From NCBI GenBank assembly GCA_003427395.1, contig BFEA01000179.1, forward strand, positions 993,266 through 1,017,181: a stretch of 23,916 nt of DNA. The letters are read 5' to 3'. The translations under genes and the position numbers were made by a program. The notes beneath the pieces were generated by a model that was given only the letters and a program-made list of their open reading frames with translations, was not told the origin of the DNA and did no database searches. Positions 8,396 through 17,947 of the stretch are shown here, piece by piece. Each line of letters opens with the position of its first letter. The first letter of the stretch is position 1. This DNA comes from Chara braunii. Lineage: Eukaryota > Streptophyta > Charophyceae > Charales > Characeae.

Positions 8396-9057
8396 CCTCG
8401 CTATCTCACCTACAGGTAACTGCCGCCATGTACTAACGGTCGCCGCGTGTCTCCTCTTTGCTGGAGGTGCGCTGGCGTGAAGACCAGCTATGGCGCCGAG
8501 GTAGGATCTCCGCCGACACAGGTATGGCCTCCGCCTCACTCCCTACCTACACCTCTACCTCTACATCCAGCGTAGCGTCGTAGAGCTGTTCCAGCAGCGT
8601 GTCGCCCAAGAAGTGAGCTAATCAAACAGTGCATCTGCCCAGGCATGGCCCAGCTATAAGTAGCGCTGGTCCTTGCTCGTGTGCCTCTGTGTGCCTTTGT
8701 TCTTCGGCCAAAACGTGGCCTACTGGGTCTAGGTCCAGGCCGAACGTCCAGACCCTCCCTGCTCATGCAGTAGGGACGTCCGCTACTGGACGAAAACGAA
8801 CCTGGCCCAACAAGGCATGCCTATGTCCGTACCAGGCCAAAAAACGTGGCCTTGCCCGAACAGACCGAAAGTTTGTTCGGACGAACTGCAAGTCCGAAAC
8901 GAAGCCTGAACGGACAAAAATAAATAAATAAATGTTGCCTCAAATCGAAACCTGCAGCCCTAAGGCCGGGCTGGGCCTCCAAAGCGCGTGGCCTGGGCCC
9001 CCCCAGCAACTGTCGGGCCCCCAAAATGGGGCCCACGTGCAGGCTCAGCATGTAACA
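8396..9057. other. No gene recognised
   Basis: GC-rich sequence. Short overlapping open frames on both strands have no recognisable domain. (AAAT)n occurs near 8918-8932. Confidence 0.4.
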
Positions 9058-9098
9058 GAGAGAGAGAGAGGGAGAGAGAGAGAGAGAAGAGAGGGGGG
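9058..9098. repeat. (GA)n microsatellite
   Basis: Interrupted GA repeat on the plus strand ending in a G run. Confidence 0.9.
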
Positions 9099-9180
9099 GG
9101 AGCATCTGCACGCCTGTTTGCATGTAGCTCTTCCTCTACCTCCACGCCACTCAACGTACCACGGTTCTGAGTAAGAGTGC

Positions 9181-9181
<1 letters not shown>

Positions 9182-9246
<65 letters not shown>
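9182..9246. repeat. (GA)n microsatellite
   Basis: About 32 nearly uninterrupted GA units. Open frames that run through it encode only Arg-Glu or Leu-Ser repeats. Confidence 0.95.
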
Positions 9247-9248
<2 letters not shown>

Positions 9249-9492
9249 CACCATGGCGAGCCGTTTGAAGACAGCCCTACGGCGCGTTCAAATGCAGCAG
9301 TCGTCGCCATTTTCCCGCCTTTCCTCTCTTGGCAGCCCTCCGGAACCAAAAAACCCGAAGGGTTCGTTCTGGGTGGCACCCAACCACTCTACGAAGGCCG
9401 ATGCGCCCATCTCAGTTGGCACACCCATGAACTGTTGAAATCCATACCTAAGTTCAAACCCACATCTAATCAGATAAGCAAAACATACGTGT
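9247..9492. other. No gene recognised
   Basis: An ATG in a good context (ACCATGGCG) occurs near 9252, but the frame it opens ends after 61 codons without a recognisable domain. Confidence 0.35.
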
Positions 9493-9648
9493 GGCCTCGA
9501 GAGCCACTCTCCAAATGTTAAAAAAAGGGGACCTTGCTGCGCCACTCACCGACAAAACGAAGAAAGAAGAATTGTAGCCCTGTATATTTTTGTGTTCTTA
9601 AAGAAGGTTCATTATCATTTCACACATTTGGTGAGCGCGCGGCGCGGC
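9493..9648. mobile_element. Diverged MITEs of the GGGCCTCGC family
   Basis: The sequence 9493-9523 resembles one terminus (GGCCTCG..GCCACTCTCCAAATGT). The unit 9534-9648 aligns by eye with the family core: TGTATATTTTTGTGTTCT and GGTTCATTATCATTTCACAC stand where younger copies have TGTATCTTTCCATGTTCT and AGATTCACTCTCGTTTTGCAC. Its ends form an imperfect inverted repeat. These copies are clearly older than those at 17.2-17.6 kb. Confidence 0.55.
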
Positions 9649-9724
9649 CGGCCGACACAATCCCAAAAGAGCAAAAAGAAGAAATGCAAAAACGGCAAAA
9701 CAAAATAAAGCGGCGTTGACATAT

Positions 9725-9830
9725 CGGGCCTCGCCGCGCCATTCAACAAACATGTCAAATGTGAAATGAAACTTGCCTTAAAAGGTCGAAAGATACACCG
9801 ACGTAATTTTTCTCCTTTTCGTATCTGGTC
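9725..9830. mobile_element. Diverged MITE, opposite orientation
   Basis: This begins CGGGCCTCGCCGCGCC and carries AAGATACACCG in the core, as in the copy at 17517-17635. The second terminus is not recognisable. Confidence 0.5.
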
Positions 9831-9861
9831 CATAGTGCGCCGTAACCCATCATGACTTTGC

Positions 9862-9887
9862 TGAAAGGATTTCACGCTACAGACACC
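9862..9887 (+). other. 26-base LTR-start fragment abutting the broken RT of E1
   Basis: TGAAAGGATTTCACGCT followed by CAGACACC after one base is identical at 25 of 26 positions to 23268-23293, the inferred start of the E2 3' LTR. Immediately to its right begins the minus-strand RT of E1, cut after the LDGDGI segment. It appears to be the scar of a recombination or of an insertion followed by deletion. Confidence 0.6.
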
Positions 9888-10564
9888 AGAATACCATCAC
9901 CGTCTAGAACATGGCCTAGGTAAAGGACCTCTGTCTTGACCCATTCGCACTTCTTCGGGTTAATCTTGAAGTTAGACTCTCTTAGGTTGCTTAGAATCTG
10001 CCGCAGATGACCCTCATGTTCCTCGAGGGTCTTGTTGAATACTAAGATATCGTCTAAATAAACTACGACGAATCTATCTAACCACGGTCTAAACCAGTCG
10101 TTCATACAACGCTGAAATGTAGCCGGTGCATTAGTAAGTCCAAACGACATCACTATGAACTCGTAATGCCCATACCTCGTCCTGGACGCCGTCTTATACT
10201 GATCGTCAGGGTGCACTTCTATCTGATGATATCCTGATTTCAGATTTATGTTTGAGAAATACTGGCATCCCTGCACGCGATCTAACAAGTCATCTATACG
10301 AGGCAATGGCTCTGCATTCTTGATGGTGATGGCGTTCAGTCCCCTGTAGTCTATACACATGCGTAGCTCTCCCTCCTTCTTTGGGACAAACAAAACAGGT
10401 GCGCCAAAAGGTGATGAACTAGGCCTGATCCATCCTTTTTCTAGGAGTTCATCTAACAGTTCGCGAAGCTCCTTTAACTCCTTGGGAGACATCCTGTAGA
10501 CTGCCCCCTTAGGCGTTCTACTGCCAGGTTTTATCTCTATACGGTGTTGGATTGGTCTGGGCAC
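9888..10564 (-). pseudogene. Reverse transcriptase domain of E1 (truncated)
   Basis: This ~225-residue open stretch carries a typical Ty3/gypsy RT, the enzyme that copies element RNA into DNA. Visible motifs in order: RTPKGAVYRMSPKEL, the palm/fingers segment [40 protein letters not shown] and the catalytic YLDD (residues ~169-172), then PKKCEWV and YLGHVLDGDG. The segment just before SGYHQ reads FSNINLK where the family, including E2, has FSKIDLK. The first catalytic Asp is therefore Asn (codon 10244-10246). The frame is shifted by one base relative to the upstream protease segment near 10564. It ends abruptly at the 26-base LTR fragment. It is a pseudogene, with no RNase H connected. Confidence 0.9.
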
Positions 10565-11189
10565 TACTCCTGAAGTGCTTCAGATAAATCCTTGTACTCT
10601 TCTAGCAGACCGATGATAGTAGGATGGATCTTCCCCTCTTCCTTGGGCTGGTCAGAAATCGGCCTAACATAGGCTACAAACACCTGCTCTTCGAGCTGCT
10701 CCTTTCGCACAAGTCTGGCGAATGCAAGAGCGTTGAGGCAGCAATGGGCACGCGGATTATCTACCCCAGACTCGTGGAACAGGTGGACTTGCTTGACTTC
10801 AAATGACGCGCTAGGGCGCCTACACTCGTGCTCTCTAAGGTGCAGTGTGGCTTCTGTTGCCTCTCCCCAATCTGTACCTAGAACAATGTCGAACGGGAGA
10901 CTCTCTTCTACGAGGAGGGTCAAGGAGTGCAGTACCTTCTCTACCTTCCCATCTTTCTCTAGTTGAAAGTAGGCGTGGACCCCCTCAACATACTCTTCAA
11001 CACGCATCCTGCTAGGATGCTGATTACAGGTTCCTCTAAACGTTGGACTTTTAGATTTAGCTTTAACTTCTTCAGCGCTTTACGACTGAAATAACTCCTA
11101 GTCGCCCCACTGTCTATTAGGGCTCCTACTCTAGCTCTAAATATTTCTACGTCTGCGAGGATTAGTTGTCCTTTACTATCCTTCTTCAT
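10565..11189 (-). pseudogene. Aspartic protease region of E1
   Basis: The first part (11189-10959) contains the retropepsin active site ALIDSGATRSYFS at about residues 28-40, followed by RKALKKLKLNLKVQ. The strand then continues in another frame (11007-10564) with VEEYVEGVHAYFQLEK, FDIVLGTDWG and ESGVDNPRAH, leading to the linker before RT. The frame change is near 11000. Protease would cut the Gag-Pol polyprotein. The DSG triad is intact here, unlike in E2. Homology to 19641-20155 of E2 is plain. Confidence 0.85.
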
Positions 11190-13318
11190 CTTGGCCTAGG
11201 CTTGCCTCCTCTCTCTCAACTCCTCGGTTAAGCTTCTGAGGGAAGCGTCTAGAGAGACCCTAACACAAGCAGTCACTGGACAACTTACTAAACGTTGGCC
11301 TGCAACCTCTGCCATGGAGACTCTACCTCGCTCGCACGCTCAGATCCACATACTCCTGGGGTAGGGGCAATTGCAACCCCTACCGGCGGCTGTCTTTTAC
11401 TGCCCCAGACGCAACACGGTCCCTATACTTAGGACAAAATTTGATAATGTGGCCTGGGTCCCCGCAGAATACGCATTAAGAACTGTTACTGCATACTTGC
11501 CATACTCCCTGATCTACACCCAGATCTAGCCAGGGTCGGCCCTCGGGCCGGCCTGGGTGCCACCTTCCCTGTCTGGGGGGTGACCGACTAAAACGTGGAC
11601 AGTTAGGCGGGGGACCTCCCCTTCCTCCCTCTTGGCGTTTGTTGTTGCTGCCAACCCCCTGGCCGCCCTGTCCTCGGCCACCTGGGGCCCGTCCATTTTG
11701 GCCGGACCGTTGTTCTCCTCCTTGCGGCCTCCCTTCGCTCGCAATAGCAACGAAGGTTCTCCCCTAGCCTGCGCCTCTGTTCTCCTCCTCCAGTCCCCAC
11801 TCGATGTCAGAGTAGGGAACCTCGTCAACACCACCTTCTTCCATTGTCAGAATTAAACTATCTTTGGCCTTGATTTGGCCCGAGATGGTGCGTCCCTTCC
11901 ACGTTTTTCCCTTTGACAGATCTTTGTGCCTTTGGCGACGCTTGGGCGGCAAACGCAACCGCCTCCCGACTGATTCTTCTTTTCGAAGAAGTGTCCCTGA
12001 ATATTTTCAGGCAGGGCACGGTAGAAGAGGTTAAGGAGCTGGGCATCGGTTACTCCATGCCCAGGGACCGCAATCAGTTCGTCCATGGCTTACTTGAGGG
12101 CATGCACACTCTTCCACTAGCGAGTGTGTATCATTTGGAGTTTGTCAGAGGCTTTGAGCCCCCGCGTCATATATGAGAATCGCTCTCTGAGCGATTTCAG
12201 GAACTTAGAGAGGGGTGTCAATCTCGAATTTGTAACCATATCGTTCTCGCAATTTGCAGCGCAGGCAAGCGACCTAGCAAAGCTAGTCGCCTCGTCTCGA
12301 AGGGCCTGGAAGGCCACCAAAACGTAGTCCTCAGGCGTGACTCCCTGCAGGTACAAGTAGGAGTGCACGAAGGCCTCCCAAATATCGAAAGCTTCACCCT
12401 TCTTGCCACTGGAGAGTTCGGGAAAACGAACCTTAACTTTCTCACGACGTGGTGGGGCCGGCTCCTCTTCCTTAGGAGTCGCTAACTTGGCGCCTTCAAT
12501 GGCGCCGGTACAAAACTCTCTAGTCTTACTAATTGCATTATGGACTTCAGCTAGTAAATACTTCATCATGTCACTCGCAAAATCCTTGAACCCAACTCGC
12601 ATTGCATCTATCTTTACTTCTAAGCTGCGGATGTATTGCGCTTGTTCATGATAGGCAGTTAGTAAAGACTCTACACTTTGGGTCAGGGTATTGAGTTTAG
12701 TGGCTATCTCCATCTCTTCCCTGATCTTCCCCAGCCTGGTCTCCGCCGCTTTCAGGTCCTTCTCTGCCCTGTCCGCTGCTTCCAATCGTCTTACCCTCTC
12801 TTGGGACAGCTGGTATCTCCATGCCATTTGTTGTTCTTCCTCTTTCGCCTTTCTCCTCACTGGGTCCCTTTCTGCCTCAATTTGCCTCCTTGCTGCTTCT
12901 CTCTCTTCCTGGGGTATGGCCATCTCGACCTCCCTGTCTTCCTTAACTCCAAATGTGCGGCCCACTCCTATGCAATCCTTGCAATCTCGATTTCTTTGCT
13001 TGTGCTAGCTTCCCCTCTCCTTCTCTCCAACGGCTCTTCTTCCTCTACTATCTCTTCCCCTTCTTCTTCTTCTTTCTCCACCTCCTCTCGTATAGCCGCC
13101 ATCTTTTCCTCCTGCTCCCTCTTCAACTCCTCCATCTGCTTCTTCTTTGCCTCTTGCTCCTCAAGCAGGGCCAACATCTTGGCCTGCTTGATTAACTCCC
13201 TTTTCTCCATCTTCTCCTTCCTTTCACGCAGAAGGGCGACAACTCTCTCTTTTTGCTCCTTGCTGTAGGGGGTGGGTTTAGTCTGGTGGTCACCATGGTG
13301 TAAGTACACAATCAACAA
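11190..13318 (-). pseudogene. gag of E1 (frameshifted)
   Basis: The N-terminal third (13318-12968) is Lys/Glu-rich and strongly coiled-coil-like (KEKMEKRELIKQ, EEQEAKKKQMEELKREQEEK). The next open stretch (12965-12117) has further helices, then a capsid-like domain with FDIWEAFVHSYLYLQGVTPE and FLKSLRERFSYMTRG. In the same frame come TAG (12117-12119) and TAA (12090-12092), each one C-to-T change from a Gln codon. The frame then continues with MDELIAVPGHGVTDAQLLN. Several frameshifts follow before 11800. A start ATG in good context is at 13294-13296 but in another frame. Gag forms the particle that packages element RNA. Low-complexity acidic and Arg/Gly-rich sequence fills 11830-11530. Confidence 0.75.
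11434..11475 (-). pseudogene. CCHC zinc knuckle of E1 gag
   Basis: The minus strand encodes CVFCGDPGHIIKFC, an exact CX2CX4HX4C nucleocapsid zinc knuckle that binds element RNA. A TAA codon stands immediately before the first Cys in this frame. Confidence 0.85.
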
Positions 13319-13604
13319 CGATTCCGCGCCTCAACACGTAGACCGACCAGGTTATCTCGTGTCTAGGGGACTTCTATGCACTACTCAGGTTGGACTTACG
13401 GTTCTATGATCACATACACATAATTCTACTGACCTAGACAGAAGTGACAGGGAGATAGGGCTGACTGACTTTGACAGACTTGACGTCAGCAGGTGCCAAG
13501 GTGAAGGTGCACATCCACGGGGTAAGGGGATAGGCCAGGGCTTGAAAGGGTGGTACTGTAGTCTTCTTGCTCCAGCTGGGTCGACGCTCCGGACAACGGT
13601 CTTG

Positions 13605-13800
13605 GTCAACTCGCCGGTCAACGCTCCTGGTCAACGCTCCTGGTCAACGCTCCTGGTCAACGCTCCTGGTCAACGCTCCTGGTCAACGCTCCGGTAAACT
13701 CTGGTCAATGCTCCGGTAAACTCTGGTCAACGCCTGGTCAACGCCTGGTCAACTCTTGATCAATGTTGGTCAACTCCCAGTCAATGTTGGTCAACACTCC
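13605..13800. repeat. Minisatellite (GGTCAACGCTCCT)n
   Basis: Six near-perfect 13-bp units are followed by about nine degenerate units in which GGTCAA is kept and the spacer varies. Array ends are approximate. Confidence 0.9.
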
Positions 13801-13990
13801 CCTAGTCAACCTTTCAACCTCCCGGCTATGGTGGACCTTCTTCGTCAAAACCTTCATCTTGTTCATCTTGGCTATGGCTGACTTTGTCTCCCTCTTCGTC
13901 ACTTTCTTCTTCCTTTTTTCTGCGTCTTATCTCTTTCTTCTCACTGATTGTCTTCTTTCCTGAGCTTGCAGCTATGGCTGCCGTCCCCCC

Positions 13991-14009
13991 TTCTCTCTCT
14001 CTCTCTCAT

Positions 14010-14060
<51 letters not shown>
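13991..14060. repeat. (CT)n microsatellite
   Basis: CT repeats interrupted once by ATTGT. Confidence 0.95.
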
Positions 14061-14064
<4 letters not shown>

Positions 14065-14128
14065 AGCTCTGGCTATGGCAGCTTCTTCCTTCTTGCTGCA
14101 GCTCCGCCGGCGTGGACAACGGGAACCT

Positions 14129-14140
14129 GCTCTGATACCA
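14129..14140 (-). other. Primer-binding site of E1 (initiator-Met tRNA)
   Basis: The minus strand reads TGGTATCAGAGC, the standard plant primer site complementary to the 3' end of initiator-Met tRNA. One base separates it from the LTR end ...GATTGCA. It fixes the element's orientation and the LTR boundary at 14142. Confidence 0.85.
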
Positions 14141-14608
14141 ATGCAATCAGACTCGACTCTGGACTTGCTTTCAACATGCACACTTGAGAACCGATGGCAA
14201 AATCAAACTCTTCCAAATCAGAAATAACAATAAACTTGTATTAAACTCAATCTGAACCAGCTGTACTACTTGCGGCTATGGCCACCGAACACTGTCTCTA
14301 CCACCAGCCTCACTTCCCACACTCTCGCATGCACACACGTACGAGGATCACCCTGAATGTCCACGCTGCACAGCCACTCACACTCTGTACACTCTGTCTA
14401 CACCAACAGCTGGGCGGCTATGGCCGCCGTCGTCTTCCTCCTTCTAGCTATGGCCGCCGGTGTCTCCCTTGCTGGTTCACTATGGCCGCTGTCTTCTTCA
14501 CAGCCCACTTCCTCTCCGGGCACCTGCAGACCTCCACGCACAAGATACCAAGGAAGCTCTTCCGCATGGCTCACAGGCGAATGAATGAATGGCTGGACGC
14601 TGCCTCTT

Positions 14609-14616
14609 TATTTATA
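14609..14616 (-). promoter_or_regulatory. TATA box in E1 LTR
   Basis: The minus strand reads TATAAATA, followed by a GC-rich stretch, at about the middle of the LTR, where a U3/R promoter is expected. Confidence 0.5.
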
Positions 14617-14899
14617 CTTCTTTGGAGGTACCCGGGCCTGCCTCAAAATGTGTGGCCCAAGGAAGTTTCCAGAAGTTTGGCCTTCTGGGCCAAAACATGT
14701 GAAACCCACAGTGTGCTCCAGAACCTTCCCCACGTGCAGCCCCTACCCCTGGTACTTGCTGACTGGACTGGCCTACAGGGACCTACGACCTTCTAGAGCC
14801 TACAGACTTACAGACAGACTCTAGGCCTCAGTAGACTCAGATAGAGATTTCTGGAACAGGCTTTCCAAAGCCTAACGGTAACAGACCTAACTCCTAATC

Positions 14900-15105
14900 T
14901 ACAGACCTAGGGATCAAGTCCTACTGTCCGACCTACAGACTAGCCTAGGATGTAGGGCAGGTCTAGGGATCAAATCCTACTCAGGTCACCGGGTCTATGT
15001 ACAGGTATAGGACAGGTCTAGGGATCGAATCTCACTCAGCACACAGGTTCAATGTACAGGGTTAGGGCACAGGTCTGGGGATCGAATCTCTGTGTCTGCA
15101 AAGTC
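14900..15105. repeat. Four-copy degenerate tandem repeat in E1 U3
   Basis: The motif AGGTCTAGGGATCGAATC recurs at about 53-base spacing (near 14905, 14959, 15015 and 15070), each followed by a variable CAGGT..GTACAGG-type spacer. It lies upstream of the TATA box in LTR orientation, where enhancer repeats are usual. Confidence 0.75.
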
Positions 15106-15130
15106 GGGTCAACTGAGTGAAACCATTTCA

Positions 15131-16119
15131 CTAGGGAAAATATTAATAAAATAAAATGAAATCGTTTTGGCTGCAAAATGCATCACGGCGGCAATTCGAC
15201 ACATTTTTCATTTCTACCATTCAACCGGTTTTCCACACTCTGCACACAGGATACCCTTACAAAAAAAACAGTCCCCAAAATATGATATAGGGACCCAGCC
15301 CACCTCAACGGTTATCGGGCAGTTGGGTTTCTCAACTTTGTGTGTGGGTTCAGACACCGGCTACAACAGTTAGCAGCAAGCTTCAAAATATTAATTCATA
15401 ACATGTGTGTTTTAGATTTTCCCCACGACAGCCCCAATTCCACCCAGGTGAATAGATTCAGAATCAAAGCAGTCTTTGTCCTATTGCAGACAACGAGAGC
15501 ATTTGAGATGTCCAACATATTAAAGCAATTTTATAATTAGACAGTTTTTTGGTTGTCCTTGGGGTACCCCTTTCATTGTTCTTGCAGCTCCCCTTTTACT
15601 GTGCCTCTTACGCACAAGGCTGCCCACATTGATTGTGGTTGAGCGGCAGCTGCCCACATCCCCGTGTGCCTTCACGGCCCACTTGCACGTTATTCCAGGA
15701 GGCAGAGTAAAAGGGAAGGTATGCTCCTGTGCATCTCTTCAGAGCGTCATACTCCTGTTCATTTCACTTCAGATCTTCAGCTTATACAGTCTTTGTGTCC
15801 GTCCTTCATCTTCATACTTCCGTTCATTTCATTTTGGATCTTCATATCGTCTATACTCTTAATGATGCTCATTCGTATGTATTTGTTAGTAGTACAAAGG
15901 GAGTGGAGGGGAGGGTGGAGAGTAAGGGGTAGAAGGCGGAGTTCTCTAGGAGTATGGGGCAGGGGAGGTAGGGCCAACGGGAAGGAAAGAAATATGTGGA
16001 GGGCAGGATAGAGTATGACATGCAAAGAGCAGGGGAAAGGTGTATGACGGGTTTCACAGATTTCTAAATATTCACCACTGAAGCAGACTTCTAAAAAAAG
16101 AAAAAAAGAAAAAAGAAAC
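15131..16119. other. Gene-free stretch downstream of the Josephin-RING gene
   Basis: Mixed AT-rich and pyrimidine-rich DNA with no recognised domain. It contains a degenerate two-copy tandem repeat with period 65 (units starting at 15757 and 15822, GTTCATTTCA...GATCTTCA) and a purine-rich run at 15895-16000. Confidence 0.45.
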
Positions 16120-16677
16120 CTATGGCGAGTGGCCACCCCTACAGACCGGACAGGACCGGTTCGGGTGTGGGCTATGGAAGCCCCGCATCCAATTTTCGCA
16201 GTCACAGTTGCTGCATCGAATGGCACGGCGCAGACAGATGTCACAGGCTATGTGACTCGTACATGCTAGGAACACAGAGGTACGTCGACCGCAATTATAG
16301 AGGCATTGCCGTTCCAGCCCCTGTCTACAAATTGGGCATGACATGTCGGGGTGCTGTACATGAGTACAGTACTGACTGTCATCGTACGTATGGAAGCAAA
16401 CACTCGCATGGACTATACCTTCATAATCCTCACGGCACAAGGCATGTGAACCACATGCTAGTCGAATCTCCGGCGGGTCATCACAAAACGGCATGGAGCA
16501 TCTTTCTTGGGCTTCCTCGGTATGTATTCCTTCTCTATGGGCAGATGACGACAGGGAGGACCGTTCCAACGCAAGGGCATTCAGCTGCTGCAGGATATGA
16601 TCCGCAACAGCTCGCCCTGGTGCTGATAAACTATGAGCACATCGCTCTGCCGGTGGTTCATATAGAAGTCTATTTTC
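16120..16677 (-). pseudogene. RING pair 2 and C-terminus of the Josephin-RING gene
   Basis: From the transposon edge the frame reads ENRLLYEPPAERC, then a helical-looking segment (ADHILQQLNALALERSS), then two fingers. Finger 3 (16500-16327) has CSMPFC, CGSHALCRED and CPIC, with Asp where a sixth ligand would sit. Finger 4 (16305-16141) has a complete set: CLYNC, CTSHIACDIC and CPVC. It ends CRGGHSP and TAG. This part has no frameshift or internal stop. The ligand pattern agrees with pair 1 despite strong divergence elsewhere, which suggests past selection on the protein. Confidence 0.75.
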
Positions 16678-16770
16678 CATACTTGCGGCGCATCCCGTGC
16701 GCGCCACTTGCGCACGTGCGGCGCACTGCACTTTGCGCACCTGGCGCCCGCACCCTGTGCGCCGCATGGG
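16678..16770. repeat. Left subterminal TGCGCAC-rich region
   Basis: TGCGC or GCGCA occurs about ten times in 93 bases (for example GCGCACGTGCGG near 16704). Confidence 0.75.
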
Positions 16771-17130
16771 CAAAATTCAGGGTCAGCCAAAAAAAAAAAA
16801 AAGTTGGGAAGGGCGTGAATCGAAGTTCCCACGCCCAGCCAAAATTAGGACATTGCCCGCGCAATTTTTTTTCAGGGCCGCGCCGCCCCAAAACCTGTGT
16901 GTCGTCATGTTCACTGTACACAACTCCATACTATCTTCAGTGTATCTAAGCCCTTTCAGAGGTCCAATACGGTCATGATGAGGACGCATCTGTGGAACCC
17001 TTGCTTTTGTCTCATTCCACGTATATAAAACGACAGAACTGACAGTTGTGTCTCCTTGGTGCTTTCGCTAAAAAAAAAAAAAAAAAAAAAAGAGAAAGAG
17101 AATGTCCGTGACAAGTTGAAAACCAACAAC

Positions 17131-17190
17131 CTGGCGATGTATCTTTCCATGTTCTAGTGAAAGATTCATTCTAATTTCGCACAAATTGGA
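17131..17190. mobile_element. Half copy of the GGGCCTCGC MITE
   Basis: Contains GATGTATCTTTCCATGTTCT and AAGATTCATTCT followed by GGAGAGTAGT. The left terminus is absent. Confidence 0.6.
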
Positions 17191-17228
17191 GAGTAGTCGA
17201 ACCTGCCACCAGAATCCGTTGGGCCTCT

Positions 17229-17350
17229 GGGCCTCGCTGCACTACTCTCGAGATGCACAACAGACAAAAATCACGGCGGTGTATCTTTCCATATTCNANC
17301 GGAAGATTCACTCTNGTTTTGCACATTTCGAGAGTAGTGCAGCNAGNCCC
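17229..17350. mobile_element. GGGCCTCGC MITE, copy 2
   Basis: A 122-bp unit with inverted ends (GGGCCTCGCTGCACTACTCT and its complement), the same length as 3852-3973. TCT flanks both sides (17226-17228 and 17351-17353), a possible 3-bp target duplication. Several N positions lie inside. Confidence 0.8.
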
Positions 17351-17398
17351 TCTGTCACNTGANGNCTGCAAGTCCAGCTGTAGTCGGGTGCGATGTAA

Positions 17399-17500
17399 GG
17401 GCCTCGCTCCACTACTCATGCACAAAAGACAAAAAATATGGCGGTGTATCTTTCCATGTTCTAGCGGTTTGCACATTTGGAGAGTGGTGGAGCGAGGCCC
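17399..17500. mobile_element. GGGCCTCGC MITE, copy 3 (internal deletion)
   Basis: Inverted ends GGGCCTCGCTCCACTACTC and AGAGTGGTGGAGCGAGGCCC. It lacks part of one arm and the AAGATTCACTCT segment of the full unit. Confidence 0.75.
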
Positions 17501-17516
17501 CAGGCTACCCTTGTAT

Positions 17517-17635
17517 GGCCCTCGCTCCACCACTCTCCAAATGTGCAAAATGAGAGTGAATCTTCCGCTACAACATGGAAAGATACACCGCCATATTTTA
17601 GTCTTTTGTGCATGTGTAGAGCAGTGGAGCGAGGC
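17517..17635. mobile_element. GGGCCTCGC MITE, copy 4 (inverted)
   Basis: The same family in opposite orientation: GGCCCTCGCTCCACCACTCT at the left, GGAAAGATACACCGCC in the core and TGGAGCGAGGC at the right. It begins 16 bases after copy 3, so the two form a large inverted pair. Confidence 0.8.
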
Positions 17636-17825
17636 TGTAACCGTATCCAAAATAAGACAAAAACAAATAAGAGAAAAAAAAGGAAAAGCAACGGCCTATA
17701 GGGCTGAACAAAATGCCCTCTGTCGAGAATCAATAGTGTCCGTTGATACAGGCGTTTTGTTCGGCCCGATAGTGTCAGGGGGATGATGTCGTGGCACAGC
17801 AGACAAACACGCCTGTATCAAGGGC

Positions 17826-17884
17826 ACACACACACACACATACACACACACACGCACACACACAAACACACAGACACACACACA
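17826..17884. repeat. (CA)n microsatellite
   Basis: Interrupted CA repeat followed by an A-rich run. Inside the hAT-like element. Confidence 0.95.
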
Positions 17885-17947
17885 CAAAAAAAAAAAAGAA
17901 AAAAAGAAAATAAGGTACATCCGCAGGTGCACGGGCATGGGGGTCAC

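Larger units (their letters stand above)
13319..14128 (-). other. Untranslated leader of E1
   Basis: This is the region between primer site and gag. It contains a minisatellite, a CT microsatellite and four copies of the GCTATGG motif on the plus strand (near 13825, 13870, 13971, 14070). No domain-bearing frame is present. Confidence 0.6.
9888..15130 (-). mobile_element. Ty3/gypsy element E1 (5' LTR to RT, 3' truncated)
   Basis: Read on the minus strand, the parts occur in normal order: 5' LTR (15130-14142), primer site (14140-14129), leader, coiled-coil gag, CCHC zinc knuckle, aspartic protease and reverse transcriptase. RNase H, integrase and the 3' LTR are missing because the element stops inside RT at about 9888. 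Many frameshifts and stops, plus a lost RT aspartate, show that it is dead. It belongs to the same family as E2, since their protease-RT regions align along their length. Confidence 0.85.
14142..15130 (-). repeat. 5' LTR of E1
   Basis: On the minus strand it runs from TGAAATGGTTTCAC (starting at 15130) to GATTGCA (ending at 14142), with TG...CA ends. The start resembles the inferred E2 LTR start TGAAAGGATTTCAC. It holds tandem repeats in its U3 part and a TATA box. There is no second copy in the window, so the boundary at 15130 rests on the similarity of starts. Confidence 0.65.

Noticed and set aside
9177-9521. Open frame through the GA microsatellite
   Set aside because: Its first part is Arg-Glu repeat from the microsatellite and the rest has no domain.
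2005-9888. RT at 9888 and integrase end at 2388 as one element split by an insertion
   Set aside because: They are collinear on the minus strand, but the integrase fragment sits inside the E0 LTR pair at the expected pol end, and RNase H plus the integrase core are missing between them.
13605-13800. CRISPR-like array
   Set aside because: Units are 13-bp contiguous tandem repeats without unique spacers, in a eukaryotic retroelement leader.
16590-16677. A second Josephin end in another frame before RING pair 2
   Set aside because: A weak resemblance in a shifted frame; the correct frame is open across the insertion point and encodes the linker.
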